This document shows positions 1-8,482 of a stretch of 64,000 nt of DNA, one piece after another. The number at the start of each line of letters is the position of its first letter. The stretch's first letter is position 1. Below the pieces are notes generated by a model. The model was not told the DNA's origin, ran no database searches, and saw nothing but the letters and a program-made list of their open reading frames with translations. Origin of the DNA: Winogradskyella alexanderae (lineage in GTDB: Bacteria; Bacteroidota; Bacteroidia; Flavobacteriales; Flavobacteriaceae); the NCBI RefSeq assembly GCF_020166335.1, contig NZ_JAIUJR010000006.1:62001-126000 (forward strand), given 5' to 3'. The translations under genes and the position numbers were made by a program.

Positions 1-77
1 CTCCCACAACTTTCGAAATTGTGAATGTTCAATATATTATAACAGACTAAATACAATTAATTTTAATTTCTACAGCA

Positions 78-887
78 ATGACAATTCCAAAAATTAAACA
101 TACAGATTCTAACAATTTCTTTTTGCTTTGCGGCCCTTGTGCCATAGAAGGTGAAGATATGGCATTACGTATTGCAGAGAAAGTAGTTTCAATTACTAAT
201 AAGCTTAAGATTCCTTATGTTTTTAAAGGAAGTTTTAAGAAAGCAAACCGCAGTAGAATAGACAGTTTTACGGGAATTGGAGATGAAAAGGCTCTAAGAA
301 TTTTAAGGAAGGTATCAGAGACATTTGACATACCCACCGTTACTGATATTCATGAAGTTTCTGATGCAGCAAAGGCGGCAGAATATGTAGATATTCTTCA
401 AATACCAGCCTTTTTGGTAAGACAAACCGATTTAGTCGTTGCAGCCGCCAAAACAGGTAAGGTGGTAAACCTAAAAAAAGGTCAATTTATGAGCCCCGAA
501 GCAATGAAACATGCCGTAAAAAAAGTGAAAGATTCTGGTAATGAGTTAGCCCTAATAACTGATAGAGGCACTATGTTTGGCTACCAGGATATGGTGGTCG
601 ATTTTAGAGGCATACCAACAATGCGCCAATTTGCGCCAACAGTATTAGATGTGACCCACTCTTTACAGCAACCAAACCAATCTGTAGGCGTAACAGGAGG
701 GCGACCAGAAATGATCGAAACCATTGCACGAGCAGGTGTAGTTAATAATGTCGACGGATTATTCATAGAAACCCATTATGATCCCGCGAATGCCAAAAGC
801 GATGGCGCTAATATGTTACATTTGGAAAATCTCGAGAGTTTACTAACTAATTTAGTTGCGATTAGACAGCTGATTAATTCCTTTTAG
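78..887 (+). CDS. kdsA: 3-deoxy-8-phosphooctulonate synthase (KdsA)
   Basis: Condenses phosphoenolpyruvate with arabinose 5-phosphate to make KDO-8-phosphate for lipopolysaccharide core; cytoplasmic. The 269-residue length is normal for KdsA. The GPCAIEG motif (residues 19-25) and the KGSFKKANRS segment are characteristic. Cys21 in GPCAIE sits where metal-dependent KdsA enzymes (Aquifex type) carry a metal-binding Cys, whereas E. coli has Asn in a GGMN motif. The other expected ligands are visible: His in DVTHS, Glu in FIETHYDP and Asp in AKSDGAN. I infer the metal-dependent class. The 3' end overlaps the convergent DUF1801 gene by 14 bp. Confidence 0.97.
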   Translation: MTIPKIKHTDSNNFFLLCGPCAIEGEDMALRIAEKVVSITNKLKIPYVFKGSFKKANRSRIDSFTGIGDEKALRILRKVSETFDIPTVTDIHEVSDAAKAAEYVDILQIPAFLVRQTDLVVAAAKTGKVVNLKKGQFMSPEAMKHAVKKVKDSGNELALITDRGTMFGYQDMVVDFRGIPTMRQFAPTVLDVTHSLQQPNQSVGVTGGRPEMIETIARAGVVNNVDGLFIETHYDPANAKSDGANMLHLENLESLLTNLVAIRQLINSF

Positions 888-1263
888 ATCGTTTTGGTTT
901 TAAAACCAATTTAAATGGGTTTGTGTTTATAGCAAGCTGTTTTTTAATTACATAAAGGATAACATCATCATTTATATCATCAGGTAATCTATACCTTAAA
1001 GATGTAACTGCCTTACGATTAGCGGTAATAAAGTGCTCTCTATGCTTTGTGAGTCTTTCACCATGCCAAAAGGCCAAATCCACATAATCTTTAGACTTAT
1101 TAAAATAACAAATCGGTAATTCACCGTTATAATAAAATGGGATTCTCCATTTATAATGCAACTCAGGATTCGGAAGAATAGCTTCTACTATAGTTTGAAG
1201 TTGCATCAAAATGGATTTGTATGGCTCTTCTTGTTTTAAAATATACGCTTCTGCAGGATTCAT
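874..1263 (-). CDS. DUF1801 domain protein
   Basis: A 129-residue cytoplasmic protein that resembles the DUF1801/YdhG-like family. Visible family features are the N-terminal helix with PYKSILMQLQTIV, the YKWRIPFYY strand pair, and the segment YVDLAFWHGERL. The tail is very basic (LKPKRSKRN). The biochemical role of the family is not established, so none is assigned. It converges with kdsA (14 bp overlap) and sits 2 bp from the next leftward gene, with which it is probably co-transcribed. Confidence 0.75.
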   Translation of the reverse strand: MNPAEAYILKQEEPYKSILMQLQTIVEAILPNPELHYKWRIPFYYNGELPICYFNKSKDYVDLAFWHGERLTKHREHFITANRKAVTSLRYRLPDDINDDVILYVIKKQLAINTNPFKLVLKPKRSKRN

Positions 1264-1265
1264 TA

Positions 1266-1619
1266 TTAGAAAAGCCTTAATATACCAATGACTAAAAGGG
1301 CAATACCAATAATTGCTTTAAATGGCATTAATTGATAAGACAATTTTCTCAAGTTAGCTTCTAAAGCTGGTACTTTTCCAAAGACATGGGTTAATAGCAA
1401 CATACCACCCACAATACTTATAATACTGTAAATAAAATTACTCCAAAATGTGATTATAGGAAAAACAATCAGTGATCCACCAATAACAGTTTGAAAAGGA
1501 TCAAGTGCATCTGCAATTTTATTAAAGAAATTGCTTTCGCCATCCCATTTGTCTAAAGTTGCAATACCTAATAAAATACCACCTGTTATTTGGGCTATGG
1601 TCAATACTATTCCAATCAT
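1266..1619 (-). CDS. small multipass membrane protein, function unknown
   Basis: A 117-residue, mostly hydrophobic protein with three to four predicted membrane segments (about residues 3-22, 45-62, 63-82 and 98-117). Short polar loops carry DKWDGESNFF and GKVPALEANLRK. There are no catalytic motifs and I do not recognise a named family. It lies directly upstream of the DUF1801 gene with a 2 bp gap, so the two probably form one transcript. Confidence 0.65.
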   Translation of the reverse strand: MIGIVLTIAQITGGILLGIATLDKWDGESNFFNKIADALDPFQTVIGGSLIVFPIITFWSNFIYSIISIVGGMLLLTHVFGKVPALEANLRKLSYQLMPFKAIIGIALLVIGILRLF

Positions 1620-1748
1620 TTTTTTACATTAATTACATAAAAATAAGAAAATACAAATCAAAAAATCCTCTTGCCGGTCAATATATCTCGCGACATGTTC
1701 TTTAATCCACTATATCAAATATTTAGCATTTCATTTTTTATCTAAACT

Positions 1749-2492
1749 TCAATCTTCATCTTTATGTACTCGTGGTAACACCTCTTCAGGGAATGGGAAC
1801 AAAATAGTTGAATTCTTTTCTGCAGCAATATTTGATAGGGTTTGATATAACCGTAATTTAATTGCAGAAGGTGATTTATCAATCTGTTTACCTGCTTCCA
1901 GAAGTTTTCCTGCCGCTTGATCTTCCGCTTCTGCCAGAATAATCCTTGCACGACGCGAGCGCTCTGCTTCAGCCTGATTTGCCATCATACGCTTCATATT
2001 TTCAGGTAACTGAATATCCTTAATCTTAACATCAATTATCTCGATGCCCCATTCTTTGGTTTCAATTTCAACAATGGCTTTGATATTTTTGCCCATTTCT
2101 TCGCGTTTGGATAGGATTGTATCCAACTCAACTTTACCACAGACATCTCTCAAAGCTGCTTGTGACAATTGTGAAATTGCAAACTGGTATTCTTCAACCT
2201 CCAAAACTGCCATCTCTGGATCGACAACCTTAAAGAAGACAACACCATCTATACTGCAGGGTACATTATCTTCGGTCATAACTTCTTGCGAAACAATATT
2301 CACCGTTATGACTCTGATATCTACAACTTGTATGGTCTCAACTAAAGGAATAATCCAGCGAAACCCAGGTTTAAGAGTACCCACATACTTCCCAAACCTA
2401 AACTTTAACGCACGCTTATATTCAAAAATAATTCTGATTCCCGCAAACAGGAAAATAATAACTAATACTGATAATAATAATGGAGGATTCAT
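1749..2492 (-). CDS. SPFH/stomatin-family membrane protein (slipin)
   Basis: A 247-residue stomatin homologue: one N-terminal membrane segment (about residues 5-22), then an SPFH/PHB domain. Typical slipin signatures are FGKYVGTLKPGFRWIIPLVE, VPCSIDGVVFFKV, the AISQLSQAALRDVCGKVELD helix and WGIEIIDVKIKDIQLPENM. An Ala/Glu-rich coiled helix follows (AEAERSRRARIILAEAEDQA). These proteins oligomerise on membranes and organise microdomains; slipins often act with NfeD-type partners, but no NfeD gene is adjacent here. The gene stands alone in its orientation block. Confidence 0.88.
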   Translation of the reverse strand: MNPPLLLSVLVIIFLFAGIRIIFEYKRALKFRFGKYVGTLKPGFRWIIPLVETIQVVDIRVITVNIVSQEVMTEDNVPCSIDGVVFFKVVDPEMAVLEVEEYQFAISQLSQAALRDVCGKVELDTILSKREEMGKNIKAIVEIETKEWGIEIIDVKIKDIQLPENMKRMMANQAEAERSRRARIILAEAEDQAAGKLLEAGKQIDKSPSAIKLRLYQTLSNIAAEKNSTILFPFPEEVLPRVHKDED

Positions 2493-2583
2493 AACACGAC
2501 TTTTAAAGTTAATACTAGCTTATAAGGTCGCTATTATATACCAATTAGAAAATGATATTTGTCAACCCTCAAAAAGAAGTTTA

Positions 2584-3786
2584 CTAAGCCCCATCGACAA
2601 AATCCTGAAGATACTTGAACCTCTCCGTAAGTTTACCATTCTTAGTAATTTGAGCACGCTGAAGAATTCCATTTTCGTCATTATTAAAAAAAGACGGTAG
2701 TACATGATCTAAAAAGGTCTCTCCAAATCCTTCACTCGCATCCTTTGGGAGTTCGCATGGTAGGTTATCCACAGCCATAACAGTAATAGCTCCTTCAGCA
2801 TCAAAAGGTACTTCAGATTCTGAAATTGGATCATAGCCGTAGAATGGATTCTCAATAGTTGAAGATTTAATGGTACTAGCAACAGGACCATCTATATCGC
2901 ATGAAATGTCTGCCACCATATTAATTCTAAAATCCGGATGTTTGGCATCTTCGCGCGTAAATAAATATGGTGCATTATTGCCATAAAAATGACCTGCTAT
3001 GAAAAAGTCCGTCATTTTAGCATAGGGCATAAAATTACTTTCATATCCTGTAGGATCTGCATAAAACTCCAATCGATCTCCTACTTTACCATCTTTTCTT
3101 TTAGCATATTCCATAACATCCACCCTACAATAAACTGGTTCTGTAAATTCAGAAGTTAAATACAGCGCATCACTTACCTCCTTAACACCAACATGATCCA
3201 AAATTTCGGTTGCTCCATTAGCTACTTTACCTGTTCCCGACAATAGTATTTTAATGTTTGGAAGTTTAATAGTTTGCAATTCATCTTTGACCTCTTGCAG
3301 ATCATATAAAGTCTCTACTTTTGGTAGATTAAACAAACCATCTCTTATTCCTAATGCTCTTATACCGTTATATGCACCCACCAATCCAGCATATCGTCCA
3401 AATCCAATTAATCGAAAACCATTTTTATCCACAATAGTTTCATGGTCATAAAGATTAATTTTTTTGTCTAAAATAGCCCTCAACAAATCCCTATTGTAGG
3501 GTTGCTTTTTTATTGTATGTGAAAAGAAAAAGTAGTCCTTATTTGGAATTAAAGCATCTACGGGTACTTCTTTTACACCAATCATAACATCCGCATCAGA
3601 AACATCATCAATCACTTCAAACCCATATTTTTCGTAAATCTCATCCGAAAACACCCGAACATCTGAAGATTCAATAACAAATTGTGCCTCTGGAAATCGT
3701 TTTCTGGCCTCTGATAGGGTCTGAGGTGAAAATACCACACGTCTATCTGGTGGATTTTTACGCTCTTTTATGATGGCAAATTTCAT
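2584..3786 (-). CDS. NAD(P)-dependent oxidoreductase, alanine/saccharopine dehydrogenase-like
   Basis: A 400-residue protein whose N-terminus (MKFAIIKERKNPPDRRVVFSP) matches the alanine dehydrogenase/transhydrogenase N-terminal fold that lysine-ketoglutarate reductases also use. A nucleotide-binding segment with ILLSGTGKVANGA follows in the middle. The substrate cannot be read from sequence; a role in amino-acid metabolism is inferred from the family. I chose the ATG at 3786 because the reading frame further upstream runs through the promoter side of the tmRNA gene and encodes no conserved-looking sequence. Confidence 0.8.
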   Translation of the reverse strand: MKFAIIKERKNPPDRRVVFSPQTLSEARKRFPEAQFVIESSDVRVFSDEIYEKYGFEVIDDVSDADVMIGVKEVPVDALIPNKDYFFFSHTIKKQPYNRDLLRAILDKKINLYDHETIVDKNGFRLIGFGRYAGLVGAYNGIRALGIRDGLFNLPKVETLYDLQEVKDELQTIKLPNIKILLSGTGKVANGATEILDHVGVKEVSDALYLTSEFTEPVYCRVDVMEYAKRKDGKVGDRLEFYADPTGYESNFMPYAKMTDFFIAGHFYGNNAPYLFTREDAKHPDFRINMVADISCDIDGPVASTIKSSTIENPFYGYDPISESEVPFDAEGAITVMAVDNLPCELPKDASEGFGETFLDHVLPSFFNNDENGILQRAQITKNGKLTERFKYLQDFVDGA

Positions 3787-3917
3787 ACTTTGTTGCTTTA
3801 AAACTGACAATATTGTCAGGGAATAGATCTGGAATAATTTTTGCACGAAAATAAATGGATTTAAGAGGTTGCACAACTTTTTTTGTAACTTCGCGGTCCT
3901 TTTTAAGATTATCATTT

Positions 3918-4310
3918 GGGGTCGACTGGTTTTGACAGCGAGATTAATTAAATGGTAAGCACGTCGTGTAATGGTATTGATACACGTAAAAGGCTAGACC
4001 AAACTTTAAACGGCGAGAATAACTACGCTTTAGCTGCGTAATCTGAATTATAGTAAGATTTCTGCTTATTCCTGCTAGGCAGGAAGGCTAAATGTCTCCG
4101 GAAAGCCTTGGTTAGTGGCGTTCTTTTTAGAGGCATCGTAAAAATTGACCAAGATTGGGTAGTGCTTTAATGCCCTTTCAAGATTTAAAAGCTAAGTGTA
4201 AAGTAGGCTGTCTTTAGCTAGCTTAACATCGAAAAAACAAGAAAAGACTAAACGTGTAGAAAGCCTTTTGGTTACTTGTTTGGACGAGAGTTCGATTCTC
4301 TCCGACTCCA
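3918..4310 (+). ncRNA. ssrA: transfer-messenger RNA (tmRNA)
   Basis: Rescues stalled ribosomes and tags nascent proteins for degradation. The 5' GGGGTCG (3918-3924) pairs with CGACTCC (4303-4309), including the G3-U70 wobble read by alanyl-tRNA synthetase, with discriminator A4310. The T arm (GAGAGTTCGATTCTC) lies just before the 3' acceptor strand. The tag frame runs from GGC 4012 to TAA 4041 and encodes GENNYALAA, the form I recall for several Bacteroidota. The CCA end is not encoded (genome reads CAA) and must be added. A possible -7 element TAACTTCG lies at 3886-3893. Confidence 0.96.
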
Positions 4311-4318
4311 CAAATTAG

Positions 4319-4347
4319 AACCCTTGAAATTATTTCAAGGGTTTTTT
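4319..4347 (+). terminator. intrinsic terminator of tmRNA
   Basis: A 9-bp perfect stem (4321-4329 with 4333-4341, CCCTTGAAA/TTTCAAGGG), a 3-nt loop and a run of seven Ts. It begins 9 nt after the tmRNA 3' end. Confidence 0.92.
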
Positions 4348-4403
4348 TAATAAATCATCTGTTACAAATTATCGTAACTTTATTGAGTTTAATTTTTAGG
4401 ACA

Positions 4404-5648
4404 ATGCTGATGCCATTAAAACTTTATTTCCCAACACTTTTGTTATTATTTTACTCAACCTTAATTTTTTCACAGAATGAAAAATTTCAAAATAATCCAG
4501 CAGTATCTGATAGTATTTACTCTGAAATCTTAAAAGAGCAACGCTTATTTTATGTTCAATTTCCAGATAACTACAATACTAATAGCGAGGTAAAATATCC
4601 GGTTGCTTTTATTTTAGATGGGGAGTTCTTGATGCCAACCGTTCACAATTTTCAGGGCTATTACAGTGGCGGATTTACACCAGAAATGATACTTATTGGT
4701 ATTTCTAATCTCAATAATAGAACTCGAGATTTAACTACTTCTAAAATCACTGAAAGTTATGGTATGCCTTACACACGACAGAATGGTGAAGCTGAGAATT
4801 TTGTGAACTTTATGGCTAATGAACTCATTCCATATATTGAGAAGAACTATTCTGTTAGCAGTTTCAGAACCTTGATTGGTCATTCTTATGGTGGTTTATT
4901 CACGGTTTACACTCTAATCCATCATCCTGAATTATTTGCCAATTATGTTGCCATTGACCCTAGTTTGGACTGGGATAAACAAAAGCTCATAAAAGAAGCA
5001 AAAGACGTTCTTTCTTCAAAGAATTACCAAGGGAAATCATTATTTATGTCACTCAATGGCCAGTTGCACTGGCAAAACAAAGAAATAACCATAGATAATG
5101 TCATGGAAGATGATTCTGATGACACACTCTTTCCGCGTTCTAATTTGTCATTTAAAAATACTGTAGAAAAATATCAAGACAATGGTCTAGCACTAGAGTG
5201 GAAATTTTATCCAAACGATCTGCATGGCACTATTCAGTTTCCATCCGTTAGAGATGGATTAATCGCTTTATTTAAATGGTTCCAAATGGAAAACACAGAT
5301 AAAATCAACTCTTTTGAAACCTCAACTGAAGAGTTGAACAGTATAATTAGATATAGAGCGGATAAACTTGAGCAGCATCTCGGCTATGTTGTACCGCCTT
5401 ATCCTGAAGATTTGCTGAATATGTCTGGTTATATGAGTATGGATATGCAAAATATGGAACGTGCAAAACTATATTTTGAAAGTGCTATTGAATTCTATCC
5501 CAAAAGCGCTAATGCCTATGACTCAATGTCAGATTTTTACGAGCAAAATAAGGATATAAAAAATGCATTGAAATATGCTCAGATGGCTTATAAAATAGAA
5601 AGTAGTGATTATTTAAAACAAAAAATTAAAAAATTGAGTACTGATTAA
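4404..5648 (+). CDS. exported alpha/beta-hydrolase (esterase D/Fes-like) with C-terminal repeat tail
   Basis: A secreted or periplasmic 414-residue hydrolase. A signal peptide (KLYFPTLLLLFYSTLIFSQ) is followed by a PF00756-type esterase domain whose nucleophile elbow GHSYGG places Ser161. A probable catalytic His lies in NDLHGT. The C-terminal ~90 residues (AKLYFESAIEFYPKSANAYDSMSDFYEQ and on) form at least one to two TPR-like units. An upstream in-frame TTG exists at 4383, but the ATG at 4404 gives a cleaner signal peptide. The substrate is unknown; enterochelin-like esters or acyl esters are typical for the family. Confidence 0.85.
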   Translation: MLMPLKLYFPTLLLLFYSTLIFSQNEKFQNNPAVSDSIYSEILKEQRLFYVQFPDNYNTNSEVKYPVAFILDGEFLMPTVHNFQGYYSGGFTPEMILIGISNLNNRTRDLTTSKITESYGMPYTRQNGEAENFVNFMANELIPYIEKNYSVSSFRTLIGHSYGGLFTVYTLIHHPELFANYVAIDPSLDWDKQKLIKEAKDVLSSKNYQGKSLFMSLNGQLHWQNKEITIDNVMEDDSDDTLFPRSNLSFKNTVEKYQDNGLALEWKFYPNDLHGTIQFPSVRDGLIALFKWFQMENTDKINSFETSTEELNSIIRYRADKLEQHLGYVVPPYPEDLLNMSGYMSMDMQNMERAKLYFESAIEFYPKSANAYDSMSDFYEQNKDIKNALKYAQMAYKIESSDYLKQKIKKLSTD

Positions 5649-5649
5649 A

Positions 5650-5757
5650 TTAAACTTGGATCAGATGTTCAAATGCTTCAAAAAATACATTAATTTTAAA
5701 CTCATCCATTTCATAATGCTTAATATTTGGATAATGCTGAATAATGTAGTGTACCAA
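5650..5757 (-). pseudogene. possible minus-strand coding relic
   Basis: A 35-codon open frame between the esterase and the EF-hand gene, reading on the minus strand to a TAA at 5652-5650 and ending in FFEAFEHLIQV. There is no ATG (only a TTG at 5757) and a stop codon lies two codons further upstream (5763-5761). The amino-acid composition looks protein-like, but the frame is very short. It could be the tail of a deleted gene or chance. Confidence 0.2.
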
Positions 5758-5799
5758 TAATTAAGTTACTAAACTAACTAAAACCAATCCAATCGAAAC

Positions 5800-6028
5800 A
5801 TGGCAACAAACAATAGGCCAACCAATTTGTTCAAAAATAAATTTGCTTCAATCTTAATCTGTTTTCTAATCAGTAATTCTTTACTATCAGCTCAAGAAGT
5901 TAGTGAAGAGCAAGCCATAATGAGTTTAGCCCTTCGCCAAACTCTACGTGGTAAATAAAGAAAATCACAAAGATGTCCAAAATGTAGTGCGTCTGTTGCT
6001 ACAAGCTAAACCTGAAAATAAAATTTAA
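5800..6028 (+). pseudogene. probable frameshifted small exported protein with ankyrin-like tail
   Basis: The ATG at 5800 opens 52 codons with a basic start, a hydrophobic signal segment (FASILICFLISNSLLSA) and QEVSEEQ after the likely cleavage site; a TAA stops it at 5956. A second frame, offset by one base (5948-6028), continues with HKDVQNVVRLLLQAKPE, which resembles an ankyrin helix pair (compare HxxVVxLLLxxGA). Together they look like a gene broken by a frameshift and internal loss. Alternatively the 52-residue peptide is itself a small exported protein. Confidence 0.4.
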
Positions 6029-6039
6029 GTTTAAGTCTG

Positions 6040-6927
6040 TTATTGCTTTTCGACTTTCTTTAAACGTTGTGTAGCGTAAGTAAGGTTTATTTTCTTAGTA
6101 AATTCTCCTAGCTCAATAGAGCCATCCTCATTGGTGTCTAAACCATAAAACCGCAACTTACTATTAATTGGGCGACCTTGATTATCCGTTTTGCCTTCGT
6201 AGAAATTCTCCATTTCCTCTAACGTAATTTTATAATTTTTATCAAGATCAAGATCGAAGAATAAAGAAATACGTTGATTTACGTAATCATCATCCGTTGA
6301 TTCTGGCTCAGTTGATTCAGTTACCACTGCCGTACCAATTGCTCTTAGTTTTTGTAATCCAAGCTTCATATCTGGTGTAGCCATAATTTCTTCCATGCTA
6401 ACAGCACCATCATCATTAGTATCTAAAGCATAAAACAAGAGCTTTCCATTGATTAACTCGCCCGTAACCATGTCAATTTTACCACTATTAAAACTAATCA
6501 TTTCATTCATTGATACCTTACCATCTTTGTTGGTATCTATTTTTCCAAACTTAACTATAGCTTTCTCTTTTTCATTCAAAGCTTCTTCTTCACTTACTTC
6601 TTCCTGATAGCGTTCGGGAAACTGCCAGCGCTCTCTGTATTCTGTTGCCAATTTAAAATTTGGCCCTTTGATGTATTCATTGAGGGTAATAATACTGTTC
6701 CTATTGGCATCAAAAGCATAAAACAAGCGCTTGGCATCTACAGGTTGACCAAAACTATTAAGTTTGCCTCTATAAAACGTTCGCATTTCACGATTAGTAA
6801 TCACCTCATTGCCATCTGCGTCTATGGTGTTAAATAATTGGGTACGTTGTTCAGTAGTATCTTGGGCCAAGACAATAGACCCAAATAATAAGAATGTAGC
6901 TTTAAGTAGGTTTGTTAAAACTTTCAT
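6040..6927 (-). CDS. exported EF-hand protein with six calcium-binding loops
   Basis: A 295-residue protein with a signal peptide ending near VLAQ (about residue 22). Six 12-residue EF-hand loops start with Asp and end with Glu: residues 36-47, 73-84, 131-142, 169-180, 227-238 and 264-275. They form three tandem modules of about 95 residues. Each module has two loops and a shared linker of the type FYxGKxxxxGxPxxxKxxFYxxD. The best canonical loops are DTNKDGKVSMNE, DTNDDGAVSMEE and DTNEDGSIELGE. I infer a periplasmic or surface calcium-binding role. The ATG at 6927 is preferred over one 11 codons upstream because it starts the signal peptide. Confidence 0.82.
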   Translation of the reverse strand: MKVLTNLLKATFLLFGSIVLAQDTTEQRTQLFNTIDADGNEVITNREMRTFYRGKLNSFGQPVDAKRLFYAFDANRNSIITLNEYIKGPNFKLATEYRERWQFPERYQEEVSEEEALNEKEKAIVKFGKIDTNKDGKVSMNEMISFNSGKIDMVTGELINGKLLFYALDTNDDGAVSMEEIMATPDMKLGLQKLRAIGTAVVTESTEPESTDDDYVNQRISLFFDLDLDKNYKITLEEMENFYEGKTDNQGRPINSKLRFYGLDTNEDGSIELGEFTKKINLTYATQRLKKVEKQ

Positions 6928-7112
6928 CACAATTGACTTATTTGAAATACGAATATACACTTATTTTAATTTTTGAGGGAATTACCCATTTTTAGGACTT
7001 AACATTCATTAATAACTTCTCTTATTCTTTTGTTAAGGCGATCGATATATTTCGTAATCTACTGAATATGTTTATTTTATAATAAGGAAAGTTAAATACT
7101 AAAAAAGCAACT

Positions 7113-7265
7113 ATGAAATTTATTAAAGAAGAAAATGAAAAACGAAGAGATTATATTTTTAAGAAGGACACTTTAACTAAGTCTGTTGCAACATTTGTAA
7201 CTAGCGTACTGATTATGCTTATTACTGTTGTAGCAAGTACTTATGATACTTTAGCACACTTCTAA
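7113..7265 (+). CDS. 50-residue single-pass membrane peptide, unknown
   Basis: The ATG at 7113 opens a frame with a strongly charged N-terminus (KFIKEENEKRRDYIFKK) followed by one hydrophobic segment (VATFVTSVLIMLITVVA) and a short tail. A good intrinsic terminator begins 25 bp after the stop, which supports a real short transcript unit. I do not recognise a family. It is isolated between the divergent EF-hand gene and msrB. Confidence 0.6.
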   Translation: MKFIKEENEKRRDYIFKKDTLTKSVATFVTSVLIMLITVVASTYDTLAHF

Positions 7266-7289
7266 GAAACAAAAATATCAAACATACAT

Positions 7290-7319
7290 AGCCTGGCCTT
7301 TTTAAGGCTAGGCTTTTTT
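7290..7319 (+). terminator. intrinsic terminator after small membrane ORF
   Basis: A ten-base-pair stem (GCCTGGCCTT at 7291-7300 with AAGGCTAGGC at 7304-7313, one G-U), a 3-nt loop and a run of six Ts. Confidence 0.88.
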
Positions 7320-7424
7320 GGTAATAGCATTAACACAATTTTGTAAGTTTTTTAATATTTCTTCGTCTATCTTTAGGTACAAAATTAAGCATATATACTA
7401 ACTAGAAAAGAAAGGAACCAAAGT

Positions 7425-7877
7425 ATGCTAACTTGGAAAAATGTAATCGATTTTTCAGTCAAAGGAAATCCTAAACCAGATAGGAGAGTTGAAAAATCAG
7501 ATGCGGATTGGCGAGCCCAATTAAGCCCAGAACAATACAGAATAACGAGACAAAAAGGTACCGAGCGACCTCATAGTGGTGCACTTTGTAGTATCTATGA
7601 CGATGGCAAATATAATTGTGTTTGCTGTGGTACACCTTTGTTTGACAGTACTATAAAATTTAGTTCAGGTACTGGTTGGCCAAGCTTTACGCAACCCATA
7701 AAAGAAAATGCAATTAAGTACGACAGGGATACATCCTATGGGATGGTTCGTGTTGAAGTGATGTGCAATACATGTGACGCCCACTTAGGGCATGTTTTTC
7801 CCGATGGTCCAGAACCTAGCGGCTTGCGCTATTGTATTAATTCTGAGTCAATGACTTTAGATAAGGAGACTGTGTAA
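7425..7877 (+). CDS. msrB: peptide-methionine (R)-S-oxide reductase
   Basis: Reduces the R epimer of methionine sulfoxide in oxidised proteins. The 150-residue protein carries the SelR fold with two zinc CxxC pairs (CVCC, CNTC), the substrate segment SGTGWPSF, HLGHVFPDGPEP, and catalytic Cys137 in RYCINS. There is no signal peptide, so it is cytoplasmic. A purine-rich stretch (AGAAAGGA) 8-15 nt before the ATG may aid initiation. It overlaps msrA by one base (TAATG). Confidence 0.96.
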   Translation: MLTWKNVIDFSVKGNPKPDRRVEKSDADWRAQLSPEQYRITRQKGTERPHSGALCSIYDDGKYNCVCCGTPLFDSTIKFSSGTGWPSFTQPIKENAIKYDRDTSYGMVRVEVMCNTCDAHLGHVFPDGPEPSGLRYCINSESMTLDKETV

Positions 7878-8422
7878 TGGGTAAAAAAAACGTTCAAATC
7901 GCAACTGTTGGTGGTGGCTGTTTTTGGTGTACAGAAGCAGTTTTCCAAGAGGTAAAGGGAGTTGAAAAAGTAATTTCAGGATATTCTGGTGGTAATGTAC
8001 CAGGTAAACCAACTTACAGAGAAGTTTGCTCTGGATTGACAGGACATGCAGAAGTTATCCAAATTACCTTTGATGCGGCTATTATTAGTTATGAAGATAT
8101 TCTAATTATTTTTATGACTACACATGATCCGACTACACTCAACAGACAAGGTGCAGATCGTGGTACGCAATACCGCTCGGTAATCTTTTATCATGACGAA
8201 GCTCAGAAGGAAATAGCTCATGCGGTTATTCAGGAACTTGGCAAATACTATGAAGATCCTATTGTAACTGAAATAACTGAAGCTGTAACATTTTTTGAGG
8301 CTGAAAGTGAGCATCAAGATTATTACAGAAATAATCAGCAACAAGGGTATTGTAGTTTTGTAATTACACCAAAATTGATGAAGCTTAGAAAACTTCATGC
8401 CGATAAACTAAAAAGTGCATAA
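7877..8422 (+). CDS. msrA: peptide-methionine (S)-S-oxide reductase
   Basis: Reduces the S epimer of methionine sulfoxide and so complements the preceding MsrB. The active-site GGGCFWCTEAVF places catalytic Cys15. GYSGG, GHAEVIQI, YRSVIFYHDE and the C-terminal QQGYCSF (probable recycling Cys) follow the family pattern. The 181 residues are a typical length. The start codon overlaps the msrB stop, so the two are translationally coupled. Confidence 0.96.
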   Translation: MGKKNVQIATVGGGCFWCTEAVFQEVKGVEKVISGYSGGNVPGKPTYREVCSGLTGHAEVIQITFDAAIISYEDILIIFMTTHDPTTLNRQGADRGTQYRSVIFYHDEAQKEIAHAVIQELGKYYEDPIVTEITEAVTFFEAESEHQDYYRNNQQQGYCSFVITPKLMKLRKLHADKLKSA

Positions 8423-8482
8423 TTTTTTACCAAGGTAACCAGCTTGGTTATCTTGGTTTCAATAAAAGAAAGGCTAGGTATA

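Noticed and set aside
2044-2700. A 218-codon rightward open frame across the slipin gene and the end of the oxidoreductase gene
   Set aside because: It is antisense to two well-supported genes and has low-complexity Ser/Thr/Ile composition without domains.
3787-3915. Extended N-terminus of the oxidoreductase gene, running to 3915
   Set aside because: The extra 43 residues are not protein-like for this family and overlap the promoter side of the tmRNA gene; the ATG at 3786 gives the family start.
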